Positions 25,362 to 33,221 of a DNA stretch of 64,000 nt are shown one piece after another. The stretch is taken from the NCBI RefSeq assembly GCF_009696375.1, contig NZ_VUMD01000004.1:1-64000 (forward strand). Reading direction: 5' to 3'. The notes under the pieces were generated by a model. It was not told where the DNA came from. It did no database searches and saw nothing but the letters and a program-made list of their open reading frames with translations. Source of the DNA: Clostridium porci (GTDB lineage: Bacteria > Bacillota > Clostridia > Lachnospirales > Lachnospiraceae). How positions within the stretch are numbered: the first letter of the stretch is position 1; each line of letters starts with the position of its first letter. The position numbers were made by a program, and so were the translations under genes.

Positions 25362-26156
25362 ATGCGTGACAATACGCCAAAATCAACCCGAACACAGGGA
25401 GGTGATCCTATCGCTGATTATATCAGGGCAGACACGCGGCTGCCCGCCTATCTGCCGTATCCCCGTTTCCTGCTGAAAATGGAGATTTCACAGACCGCCA
25501 AGCTGCTGTATTCGCTGCTGTTAGACCGTTCCACCCTCTCCCAGAAAAACAAGTGGCTGGACGACGAGGGCAGGATTTATATTATCTATCCCATCGCGGA
25601 GATAGCAGAAATACTGGATAAAGGCAGCACCACCATCAAGGGGGCGCTTAATGAACTGGACACGGCGGGGCTGTTGGAACGGGAACGGGGCGGCTTCTCC
25701 GCACCGAACCGGCTTTATGTCAAAGTACCGCCAGTGCCACAGGTACAGTTTTCAGACCAACTGATGGCCGGAAGTCCGCCCCTCATAGAGCCGGAAAACC
25801 GTCCTACTGATGGTCAGAAAACCGACCTTATGATGGTCGGAAAACCGTCCCCTAACCAAACTACTATAAACAACCTTACAGAGAGCCAAACAAAGGGAGT
25901 GAGTGGGGGGCCGTCCGCGCCCTATGGCCGATATGGAAATATTTTTCTGTCACAGACCGAATACGACGAGTTGCAGGCAGAGTACCCTGACAGGCTGGAA
26001 CGGTTCATCGAGGAAATGAGCCGCTACCTTGCCGCCAACGGGAAAAGCTACCAGAACTATGCCGCCGCCCTGCGGATATGGGCGGGGAACGACAAAAAGG
26101 AAGCCCCTAAAAAGGGCATACCAGACTACTCATGCAAGGAGGGCGAGAGTTTATGA
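25362..26156 (+). CDS. RepA-N-type replication initiator protein
   Basis: 264 residues from the ATG at 25362, which has only a weak ribosome site. A much stronger GGGAGGTGAT lies at 25400-25409, before ATCGCTGATTAT, so translation may really begin near 25413 at a rare ATC codon. LPAYLPYPRFLLKMEISQTAKLLYSLLLDRS is the RepA N-terminal winged-helix signature; a second wing carries STTIKGALNELDTAGLLERERGG. The C-terminal DUF-like piece (YGNIFLSQTEYDELQAEYPDRLERFIEEMSRYL) is normal for these elements. Role: replication of the excised circle. Confidence 0.8.
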   Translation: MRDNTPKSTRTQGGDPIADYIRADTRLPAYLPYPRFLLKMEISQTAKLLYSLLLDRSTLSQKNKWLDDEGRIYIIYPIAEIAEILDKGSTTIKGALNELDTAGLLERERGGFSAPNRLYVKVPPVPQVQFSDQLMAGSPPLIEPENRPTDGQKTDLMMVGKPSPNQTTINNLTESQTKGVSGGPSAPYGRYGNIFLSQTEYDELQAEYPDRLERFIEEMSRYLAANGKSYQNYAAALRIWAGNDKKEAPKKGIPDYSCKEGESL

Positions 26157-26995
26157 AGAATGAAATCAACGCGGTTTTGGAGAATATGACGACCACCATC
26201 CCGGAGCCGGAGGACTACACCGGCGAGGACGGTTTACTGTACTGCGGCAAGTGCCGCAAGCCGAAAGAAGCCTATTTTGCGCCGGATAAGGCCGCTATCT
26301 TCGGGCGCGACCGCCACCCGGCAGAGTGCGACTGCCAGAGAACCGCCCGCGAGGAACGGGAAGCCGCCGAAAAGCGGCGCAGACACCTTGACACCGTGGA
26401 AGAACTGAAACGCCGGGGCTTTACCGACCCCACCATGCGGGACTGGACTTTCGAGAACGACAACGGCAGGAACCCGCAGACCGGGCTTGCCCGCCGGTAT
26501 GTGGAGCATTGGGAAGATATGCGGACAGACAATATCGGCTGCCTGTTCTGGGGCGGCGTAGGCACCGGCAAAAGCTACCTTGCAGGCTGTATCGCAAACG
26601 CCCTCATGGAGAAAGAAATCCCCGTCCGCATGACGAACTTTGCTCTTATCCTCAATGACCTTGCCGCCAGCTTTGAGGGGCGCAACGAGTACATTTCCCG
26701 CCTTTGTCGTTATCCGCTGCTGATCCTTGACGACTTCGGCATGGAACGCGGGACGGAATACGGGCTGGAACAGGTGTTCAATGTGATTGACAGCCGTTAC
26801 CGCAGCGGCAAGCCGCTGATCGTCACGACCAACCTTACGCTGGACGACCTGCACAACCCGGAGGACACCGCCCATTCCCGGATTTATGACCGCCTGCTTT
26901 CCATGTGCGTCCCGGTACGCTTTACCGGCGACAACTTCCGGCAGGAAACCGCCAAGCGGAAAATGGAGAGCATGAAGAAACTGATTACCGACTGA
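26153..26995 (+). CDS. DnaC/IstB-like ATP-binding helicase loader
   Basis: 280 residues; I chose the ATG at 26153, overlapping the initiator stop (ATGA) behind GGAGGGCGAGAGTTT. An N-terminal zinc-binding Cys cluster (YCGKCRKPK, CDCQRTAREE; about 25-67) precedes a AAA+ domain: Walker A WGGVGTGKSYLAG (about 131-143) and Walker B LLILDDFG. It should load the replicative helicase at the element origin together with the initiator protein. Confidence 0.88.
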   Translation: MKNEINAVLENMTTTIPEPEDYTGEDGLLYCGKCRKPKEAYFAPDKAAIFGRDRHPAECDCQRTAREEREAAEKRRRHLDTVEELKRRGFTDPTMRDWTFENDNGRNPQTGLARRYVEHWEDMRTDNIGCLFWGGVGTGKSYLAGCIANALMEKEIPVRMTNFALILNDLAASFEGRNEYISRLCRYPLLILDDFGMERGTEYGLEQVFNVIDSRYRSGKPLIVTTNLTLDDLHNPEDTAHSRIYDRLLSMCVPVRFTGDNFRQETAKRKMESMKKLITD

Positions 26996-27009
26996 AAGGA
27001 GTATTGCCT

Positions 27010-27204
27010 ATGGCAGATAACAAGCAGCACGACACCCGCACCACCCGCCGCCCTGACTGTGTGACGGAAATCCGCATGGGCAATTCCGTCCTTGTCGTGT
27101 CCGGCTATTTCAAGAAAGACACCACAACCACAGCCGCCGACAAAATGGCGCGGGTACTGGAAGCGGAAGCCGCTGCTACACAGGAGCCGACTTATCCGGC
27201 GTGA
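27010..27204 (+). CDS. tnpW: TnpW-family transposon-encoded protein
   Basis: 64 residues; ATG behind AAAGGAGTATTGCCT. The core CVTEIRMGNSVLVVSGYFKKDTTTTAADKMARVL is the TnpW-family pattern known from Tn4451-type elements. Function unknown. Confidence 0.75.
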   Translation: MADNKQHDTRTTRRPDCVTEIRMGNSVLVVSGYFKKDTTTTAADKMARVLEAEAAATQEPTYPA

Positions 27205-27268
27205 ACCGGGGCATGGAAAAGCGGCCATGCCAGGGAGCATGACCGCTGGAACGAAAATCGGAAGTGCT

Positions 27269-27469
27269 TTAGCAATTCTTAATCTCATTCTCTATAAAAT
27301 AATTTGCAATTTCAAAGGCTTTTATTCTTCTCTTTGCCAATGTGATTTGTGATTTATAACGCTCGGAATTATCCTTTGATTCAAATGTTTTTACTGTTTC
27401 TCTTAGCTTGTGCAGAGTTGAATCAATTTGCCTTTTGGCCGCGGTTAATTCATCTATTGTATACTTCAT
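27269..27469 (-). CDS. Small helical protein on the opposite strand of the element
   Basis: 66 residues; I chose the ATG at 27469 (MKYTIDELTAAKRQIDSTL) behind AAAGGAGAAAAC, because the 44 extra residues of a longer reading overlap promoter-like sequence. It is one long helix with Lys/Arg (SERYKSQITLAKRRIKAFEIANYFIENEI). A hairpin (TCTGATTT...AAATCAGA, 27486-27508) lies in its leader. It is a known conserved neighbour of such recombinases; function unknown. Confidence 0.65.
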   Translation of the reverse strand: MKYTIDELTAAKRQIDSTLHKLRETVKTFESKDNSERYKSQITLAKRRIKAFEIANYFIENEIKNC

Positions 27470-27511
27470 GTTTTCTCCTTTAACTTCTGATTTTTTTGTT
27501 AAATCAGAGTA

Positions 27512-27661
27512 TACCACGGAGTTATGAACTTTTCTACTGCAAATATGGGACGACAACCCATACCATAAAAATCGGAAAATTGAAAAGCTGTAAAGAAGCA
27601 AATTTAACGCTTTTGCCGCTGTACAGCCCCCGCCGTTCCGTGGTACAATGAAACCACGGAA
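27512..27661. promoter_or_regulatory. Divergent promoter region with shared operator half-sites
   Basis: For the recombinase, TACAAT (27644-27649) lies within a perfect dyad TTCCGTGGT...ACCACGGAA (27636-27644 and 27653-27661). For the small minus-strand gene, TATACT overlaps TCCGTGGTA (27512-27520 on the opposite strand). The same half-site at both promoters points to one repressor for both genes. Confidence 0.5.
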
Positions 27662-27694
27662 TAGTGGGGCTGGCTGTCGGAAACGGAGGATTTT

Positions 27695-29311
27695 ATGTTA
27701 AGACAAGCCACCCAAAACCTCATTACCGCCCTTTATCCGAGATTGTCCCACGAGGATGAATTGCAAGGCGAGAGTAATTCCATATCGAACCAAAAAAGGA
27801 TACTCGAAACCTACGCAAAACAGAACGGCTTTACCAATCTGCGCTGGTACACCGACGACGGTTTTTCCGGCGCGAACTTCCAGCGGCCCGGATTTCAAGC
27901 CATGCTTGCGGACATTGAAGCCGGGAAAGTGGGTACGGTCATCGTCAAGGACATGAGCCGGTTAGGGCGAAACTACTTGCAGGTAGGGTTTTACACGGAA
28001 ATGCTGTTCCCTCAAAAGGGTGTGCGTTTTATCGCTGTCAACGATAATGTGGACAGTGCCAGCGAGGGCATGGACAACGATTTTACCCCGCTGCGAAATC
28101 TGTTCAATGAATGGCTGGTGAGAGATACGAGCAAGAAAATCAAGGCAGTGAAAAAGTCAAAAGGCATGAGCGGCAAGCCTGTTACCAGCAAGCCGGTTTA
28201 CGGCTATGTGATGGACGAGGACGAGAATTTTATTATAGACGAGGAAGCCGCCCCGGTGGTGCAGCAGATTTACCAGCTTTGCCTTGCCGGGAACGGCCCG
28301 ACCAAGATTGCCCGTATGCTGACGGAGCAGCAAATCCCCACGCCGGGGACGCTGGAATATCAGCGGACAGGCAGCACCCGCCGTTATCACCCAGGCTATG
28401 AGTGCAAATGGGCGACCAACACCGTCGTTCATATCCTCGAAAACCGAGAGTACACCGGATGTCTGGTGAACTTCAAAACGGAAAAGCCTTCTTATAAGGT
28501 CAAGCACAGCATAGAGAACCCCGTCGAGAAGCAGGCCATTTTCGAGAACCACCATGAGCCGATCATCGACAAGGAAACATGGGAACGGGTGCAGGAGTTA
28601 CGCAAACAGCGCAAACGCCCGAACCGCTACGATGAAGTGGGGCTGTTCTCCGGGATTTTGTTCTGCGCCGACTGCGGCCATGTGCTGTATCAGCAGCGGT
28701 ATCAGAACAAAGACCGCAAACAGGACTGCTACATCTGCGGCAGCTACAAGAAGCGCACCCGCAACTGTACGGCGCACTTTATCCGCACCGATCTGTTGAC
28801 CGCTGGTGTCCTGGCAAATCTCCGGCAAGTGACCGAATACGCAGCCAAGCATGAGAGCCGGTTTGTGAAACTACTTGTCCAGCAGAACGAGATCGGCGGC
28901 AAGCGAAAGACCGCCGCAGCCATCAAGCAGCTTGAACAGGCGCAGGAACGCATTTCTGAAATCAGCCGCATTATCAAGCGGCTGTATGAGGACAATGTAA
29001 ACGGCAAAATCAGCGATGAGCGTTTCATGGAACTGTCGGCTGACTACGAAGCCGAGCAAGCGGAGCTGAAAAAGAGAGCCGCCGCCCTGCAAGCCGAACT
29101 GGACAAGTCACAGGCAGCTACCGTCAACGCCGAGAAATTTATGGGCATTGTCCGCAAGCACCTTGCCTTTGAAGAACTGACCCCCACTCTCTTGCGGGAA
29201 ATGATCGAGAAAATTGTGGTGCATGAGTGCAGCTATGATGAGAACGGCACCCGCAGGCAGGACATTGAGATTTATTACAGCTTTGTCGGCAAGATTGACT
29301 TGCCCGAATAA
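27695..29311 (+). CDS. Large serine recombinase (TnpX-like)
   Basis: 538 residues; ATG behind CGGAGGATTTT. The catalytic Ser is S18 in ALYPRLSHEDE; the resolvase core continues with KDMSRLGRNYLQVG (Arg motif). The recombinase domain (about 165-280: TSKPVYGYVMDEDENFIIDEEAAPVVQQIYQ) and zinc ribbon (FCADCGHVLY, CYICGSYKKRTRNC) are complete, as is the coiled coil (about 400-480). It excises and inserts the tet(W) element using GC as crossover bases, judging from the ends in maff2. A terminator follows at 29320. Confidence 0.93.
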   Translation: MLRQATQNLITALYPRLSHEDELQGESNSISNQKRILETYAKQNGFTNLRWYTDDGFSGANFQRPGFQAMLADIEAGKVGTVIVKDMSRLGRNYLQVGFYTEMLFPQKGVRFIAVNDNVDSASEGMDNDFTPLRNLFNEWLVRDTSKKIKAVKKSKGMSGKPVTSKPVYGYVMDEDENFIIDEEAAPVVQQIYQLCLAGNGPTKIARMLTEQQIPTPGTLEYQRTGSTRRYHPGYECKWATNTVVHILENREYTGCLVNFKTEKPSYKVKHSIENPVEKQAIFENHHEPIIDKETWERVQELRKQRKRPNRYDEVGLFSGILFCADCGHVLYQQRYQNKDRKQDCYICGSYKKRTRNCTAHFIRTDLLTAGVLANLRQVTEYAAKHESRFVKLLVQQNEIGGKRKTAAAIKQLEQAQERISEISRIIKRLYEDNVNGKISDERFMELSADYEAEQAELKKRAAALQAELDKSQAATVNAEKFMGIVRKHLAFEELTPTLLREMIEKIVVHECSYDENGTRRQDIEIYYSFVGKIDLPE

Positions 29312-29319
29312 CCGCCCGA

Positions 29320-29368
29320 CCTATCCGACACAATGGCCAAGTGTCGGATAGGAACGGCAAAATTTTTT
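29320..29368 (+). terminator. Terminator of the serine recombinase
   Basis: A 12-bp perfect stem (CCTATCCGACAC / GTGTCGGATAGG, 29320-29331 and 29341-29352) followed by a T-run at 29363-29368. Confidence 0.85.
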
Positions 29369-29377
29369 GCACTTCTA

Positions 29378-29400
29378 TTGCTTCTTTATCACACATAAGC
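29378..29400 (-). repeat. Right terminal inverted repeat of the tet(W) element
   Basis: Read on the minus strand, it begins GCTTATGTGTGATAAAGAAG and matches the left end in 18 of 23 positions. It closes at GC (29399-29400), after which the maff2 reading resumes in frame. Confidence 0.8.
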
Positions 29401-29494
29401 AAAGTCCCAGGGCATGAAGCAGCTCATGGCTGGCGGCGGCGTTGCCCTCATCGGCATCACTCTGGTTCCCCTGCTCTCCGGTCTGTTCGGTTAA
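29401..29494 (+). pseudogene. maff2, 3' part
   Basis: Base 29401 completes the Ala codon whose first two bases are the GC at 18229-18230. Codons 29402-29494 read KSQGMKQLMAGGGVALIGIT then LVPLLSGLFG and stop. This is the second membrane helix of Maff2. It has an internal ATG (29414) without a ribosome site, so probably no product is made. Confidence 0.9.
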
Positions 29495-29573
29495 TCGGCG
29501 TTTCGTTTGTTACCCATAAATCCCCGGAGGGTGCCGCCTCAGGGCGGCATCCTCCTGAAAGGAGGGCAACCCT

Positions 29574-30443
29574 ATGGATTTCTTATGGGATAAGATCACG
29601 GAATGGCTGAAAGAAATGCTCGTTGGCGGTATCGTGAGCAATCTGTCCGGGATGTTCGATGCGACCAATCAGAAGGTTGCCGAGATCTCCGGTCAGGTGG
29701 GCTTAACGCCGCAGGCGTGGAATGGCAGTATCTTCAATATGGTACAAAGCCTGTCGGAAACCGTGATTGTCCCCATTGCAGGCGCAATTCTCGCTTTCGT
29801 TATGACGCTGGAGCTGATCCAGCTCATTACCGATAAAAACAACTTGAACCATGTAGACACATGGATGTTCTTCAAATGGGCGTTCAAGTCTGCTGCCGCT
29901 GTCCTCATTGTGACAAATACATGGACGATTGTGATGGGTGTGTTCGACGCAGCCCAAAGCGTAGTTGCCAGCGCGTCCGGTGTCATCGTTGGCGATGCCA
30001 GCATCGACATATCCACGGTCATGGTGGATATGGAAGCGCGGCTGATAGAAATGGAGCTGGGGCCGCTGTTCGGCTTGTGGTTCCAATCCCTGTTTGTCGG
30101 CATTACCATGTGGGCGCTGACGATTTGTATTTTTATCGTCATTTATGGGCGCATGATCGAAATATACCTTGTGACCTCAATCGCCCCCATCCCCATGGCA
30201 ACCATGATGGGCAAGGAATGGGGCGGCATGGGACAGAACTACATCCGCTCTCTGCTGGCGCTGGGTTTCCAGGCGTTCCTGATTATCGTCTGTGTGGCGA
30301 TCTATGCCGTGCTGGTACAGAATATCGCCGTTGTGGATGACATCAGCAATGCCATCTGGACTTGTATGGGCTACACGGTGCTTTTGTGTTTCTGCCTGTT
30401 CAAGACGAGCAGCCTTGCCAAGTCCGTGTTTAATGCCCATTAA
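29574..30443 (+). CDS. VirB6/TrbL-type conjugal membrane protein
   Basis: 289 residues; ATG behind AAAGGAGGGCAACCCT. Several membrane helices (about 60-85, 98-125, 165-190, 222-245, 255-275) and an N-terminal amphipathic part (ITEWLKEMLVGGIVSNLSGMFD) match the VirB6 analogue of CTn elements (CD0411-like). It forms the inner-membrane channel. Its place after maff2 and before PrgI/VirB4 is standard. Confidence 0.85.
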   Translation: MDFLWDKITEWLKEMLVGGIVSNLSGMFDATNQKVAEISGQVGLTPQAWNGSIFNMVQSLSETVIVPIAGAILAFVMTLELIQLITDKNNLNHVDTWMFFKWAFKSAAAVLIVTNTWTIVMGVFDAAQSVVASASGVIVGDASIDISTVMVDMEARLIEMELGPLFGLWFQSLFVGITMWALTICIFIVIYGRMIEIYLVTSIAPIPMATMMGKEWGGMGQNYIRSLLALGFQAFLIIVCVAIYAVLVQNIAVVDDISNAIWTCMGYTVLLCFCLFKTSSLAKSVFNAH

Positions 30444-30463
30444 GGCCGGAAAGGAGTGCAGCT

Positions 30464-30895
30464 ATGGCCTATGTCAATGTCCCGAAGGACTTAACCAAAG
30501 TAAAAACCAAAGTGCTGTTCAATCTCACGAAAAGACAGCTCATCTGCTTCGGCTGCGGCGCGCTGATCGGCGTACCGCTTTTCTTTTTGCTCAAAGGTAG
30601 TATCGGCACCAGCCCTGCCGCCATGGTGATGATGGTGGTAATGATACCGGCAATGTTGTTTGCCATGTACGAAAAGAACGGTCAGCCGCTGGAGGTAGTC
30701 ATCCGCAATATCTATCGCGTGTGTTTCCAAAGGCCGAAGCAGCGACCCTATAAGACCAACAATTTCTATGCCGTCCTGGAGCGGCAAAACCAATTAGACC
30801 GGGAGGTGTATCGAATTGTCCACAAAAAAGAAACTGACCCGCGCCGAAAGAAAACAGATCGAGGCCGCCATCGCAAGGGCGAACAGGACAGATAA
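30464..30895 (+). CDS. PrgI-family (VirB3-like) protein
   Basis: 143 residues; ATG behind AAAGGAGTGCAGCT. Start YVNVPKDLTKVKTKVLFNLTKRQLICFG, then two membrane helices (about 26-65), is the PrgI pattern. It ends inside the VirB4 gene by an 80-base overlap; the last 27 residues are basic and may not be conserved. Confidence 0.85.
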   Translation: MAYVNVPKDLTKVKTKVLFNLTKRQLICFGCGALIGVPLFFLLKGSIGTSPAAMVMMVVMIPAMLFAMYEKNGQPLEVVIRNIYRVCFQRPKQRPYKTNNFYAVLERQNQLDREVYRIVHKKETDPRRKKTDRGRHRKGEQDR

Positions 30896-33221
30896 GAAAG
30901 AGAAATCGGCGCAGGACAGCATCCCATATCAGCGTATGTGGCCTGACGGTATCTGCCGTGTGACCGATACGCGCTACACCAAGACCATCCAGTATCAGGA
31001 CATCAACTACCAGCTTTCGCAGAACGAGGATAAGACCGCAATCTTTGAATCGTGGTGCGATTTTCTGAATTACTTTGACAGCTCTGTGCAGTTCCAGCTC
31101 TCATTTGTCAACCTGTCGGCATCACAGGAAACCTTTGCCCGAAGCATCACCATCCCGCCCTGCGGTGATGAGTTTGACGCCATCCGAGCCGAGTATGCCG
31201 AGATGCTGCAAAACCAGCTTGCACGCGGTAACAACGGTCTGATTAAGACCAAGTACCTGACCTTCGGCATCGAAGCAGACAACCTTCGCACTGCAAAGCC
31301 CCGTCTGGAACGCATTGAAACCGACCTTCTCAACAACTTCAAGCGGCTGGGCGTTGTGGCTGCACCGCTGAATGGGTATGACCGCCTGCGCGTCATGCAC
31401 GACATTCTCCGCATGGATGAACAGGAACCGTTCCGCTTTTCGTGGGATTGGCTGGCTCCCTCCGGGCTGTCCACCAAGGACTTTATCGCGCCCAGCTCCT
31501 TTGAGTTCAAGACCGGCAGGATGTTCCGCATGGGCAAAAAGCTGGGCGCGGTCAGCTTCGTGCAGATTTTAGCACCGGAGCTGAATGACCGTATGCTGGC
31601 AGACTTTCTTGATATGGAGAGCAGCATCATCGTCAATCTCCATGTGCAGTCCATGGATCAGGTCAATGCCATTAAGACGGTCAAGCGCAAGATCACCGAT
31701 TTGGATAAATCCAAAATCGAGGAACAGAAAAAAGCTGTTCGCGCCGGTTACGACATGGACATCATCCCGTCCGACCTTGCCACCTACGGCGCGGAGGCTA
31801 AGAAGCTGTTGCAGGATTTGCAGTCCCGCAACGAGAGAATGTTCTTGCTGACATTCCTCATTATGAATACGGCGGATACGCCCCGTCAGCTTGACAACAA
31901 CATCTTCCAGACTTCCAGTATCGCGCAGAAATATAACTGTGCGCTGACCCGTCTGGACTTCCAGCAGGAAGAAGGGCTTATGAGCAGCCTGCCCCTGGGC
32001 ATGAATCAGATCGAGATTCAGCGCGGTCTGACCACTTCCAGCGTGGCGATCTTTGTTCCCTTTACCACGCAGGAGTTGTTCCAGAGTGGCATGGAAGCCC
32101 TGTACTACGGCATCAATGCCCTTTCCAACAACCTTATCATGGTAGACCGCAAGCTGCTGAAAAACCCGAATGGGCTGATACTCGGCACCCCCGGCAGCGG
32201 CAAGTCCTTCTCCGCAAAGCGTGAGATCACCAATGCGTTTCTGATTTGCCCCAAGGATGACATTATTATCTGCGACCCGGAGGGTGAATACACGCCGCTG
32301 GTGGAGCGCCTGTCGGGGCAGGTCATCAAGCTGTCACCCACCGGCAAGGGCTATGACGGTCTTCCTTGCTACATTAACCCTATGGACTTGAATCTGGATT
32401 ACAGTGATGACGATAACCCGCTGTCGCTGAAATCCGACTTTATCCTGTCGCTGTGCGAACTGATCGTTGGCGGCAAGGATGGGCTTGCTCCGGTAGAAAA
32501 AACCATCATTGACCGCTGTGTGCGTATCGTCTACCGGGACTACCTCAACGACCCAAAACCGGAGAATATGCCGATTTTGGAGGACTTGTATAACGCCCTC
32601 CGCGCCCAGGATGAAAAGGAAGCGCAGTACATCGCCACCGCACTTGAAATCTATGTCACCGGCTCCCTCAATGTGTTCAATCACCATACTAATGTGGATG
32701 TGAACAGCCGCATTGTCTGCTACGACATCAAGGAGTTGGGCAAGCAGCTCAAAAAAATCGGGATGCTGGTGGTACAGGATCAGGTGTGGAATCGCGTTAC
32801 CATCAACCGCGCCGCACATAAGACCACAAGATACTACCTGGACGAGTTCCATCTGCTTTTGAAAGAGGAACAGACCGCTTCGTACAGCGTGGAGATCTGG
32901 AAGCGTTATCGAAAATGGGGCGGCATCCCCACCGGAATCACGCAGAATGTCAAAGACCTGTTATCCTCCCGCGAGGTTGAGAACATTTTTGAAAACAGCG
33001 ATTTCATCTATATGCTCAATCAGGCGGCGGGCGACAGACAAATCCTTGCAAAGCAGCTCAACATTTCGCCCCATCAGCTTTCCTATGTGACCCATTCCGG
33101 TGAGGGCGAAGGACTGTTGTTCTACGGCAACACCATCCTGCCCTTCGTTGACCACTTCCCGAAGGACACTGAGCTGTATCGGGTGATGACCACCAAGCCG
33201 CAAGAGGTGGCGAAGGAATGA
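30816..33221 (+). CDS. VirB4-type conjugal transfer ATPase
   Basis: 801 residues; TTG start at 30816 behind GGGAGGTGTATCGAA. Walker A LGTPGSGKSFSAK lies at about 451-463, Walker B RYYLDEFHLLL at about 671-681, and the arginine/glutamine motif GIPTGITQNVKDLL follows. It powers the mating-pair apparatus with VirB6 and PrgI. It overlaps the next gene by 4 bases. Confidence 0.95.
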   Translation: MSTKKKLTRAERKQIEAAIARANRTDKKEKSAQDSIPYQRMWPDGICRVTDTRYTKTIQYQDINYQLSQNEDKTAIFESWCDFLNYFDSSVQFQLSFVNLSASQETFARSITIPPCGDEFDAIRAEYAEMLQNQLARGNNGLIKTKYLTFGIEADNLRTAKPRLERIETDLLNNFKRLGVVAAPLNGYDRLRVMHDILRMDEQEPFRFSWDWLAPSGLSTKDFIAPSSFEFKTGRMFRMGKKLGAVSFVQILAPELNDRMLADFLDMESSIIVNLHVQSMDQVNAIKTVKRKITDLDKSKIEEQKKAVRAGYDMDIIPSDLATYGAEAKKLLQDLQSRNERMFLLTFLIMNTADTPRQLDNNIFQTSSIAQKYNCALTRLDFQQEEGLMSSLPLGMNQIEIQRGLTTSSVAIFVPFTTQELFQSGMEALYYGINALSNNLIMVDRKLLKNPNGLILGTPGSGKSFSAKREITNAFLICPKDDIIICDPEGEYTPLVERLSGQVIKLSPTGKGYDGLPCYINPMDLNLDYSDDDNPLSLKSDFILSLCELIVGGKDGLAPVEKTIIDRCVRIVYRDYLNDPKPENMPILEDLYNALRAQDEKEAQYIATALEIYVTGSLNVFNHHTNVDVNSRIVCYDIKELGKQLKKIGMLVVQDQVWNRVTINRAAHKTTRYYLDEFHLLLKEEQTASYSVEIWKRYRKWGGIPTGITQNVKDLLSSREVENIFENSDFIYMLNQAAGDRQILAKQLNISPHQLSYVTHSGEGEGLLFYGNTILPFVDHFPKDTELYRVMTTKPQEVAKE

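Larger units (their letters stand above)
18229..29400 (+). mobile_element. Tn4451-like serine-recombinase element carrying tet(W), inserted in maff2
   Basis: The ends were found by restoring the maff2 frame: the left end begins at GC (18229-18230) and the right end closes at GC (29399-29400). Terminal sequences are imperfect inverted repeats (18 of 23 match). Inside, left to right: tet(W) with its leader, a methyltransferase, a sigma-like and an HTH-like ORF, an oriT-like region, MobC, relaxase, Cys-rich protein, replication initiator, DnaC-like ATPase, TnpW, a small minus-strand ORF and the large serine recombinase. The layout matches Tn4451/TnpX-type mobilizable elements. Resistance cargo sits opposite the recombinase end. 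Confidence 0.9.
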
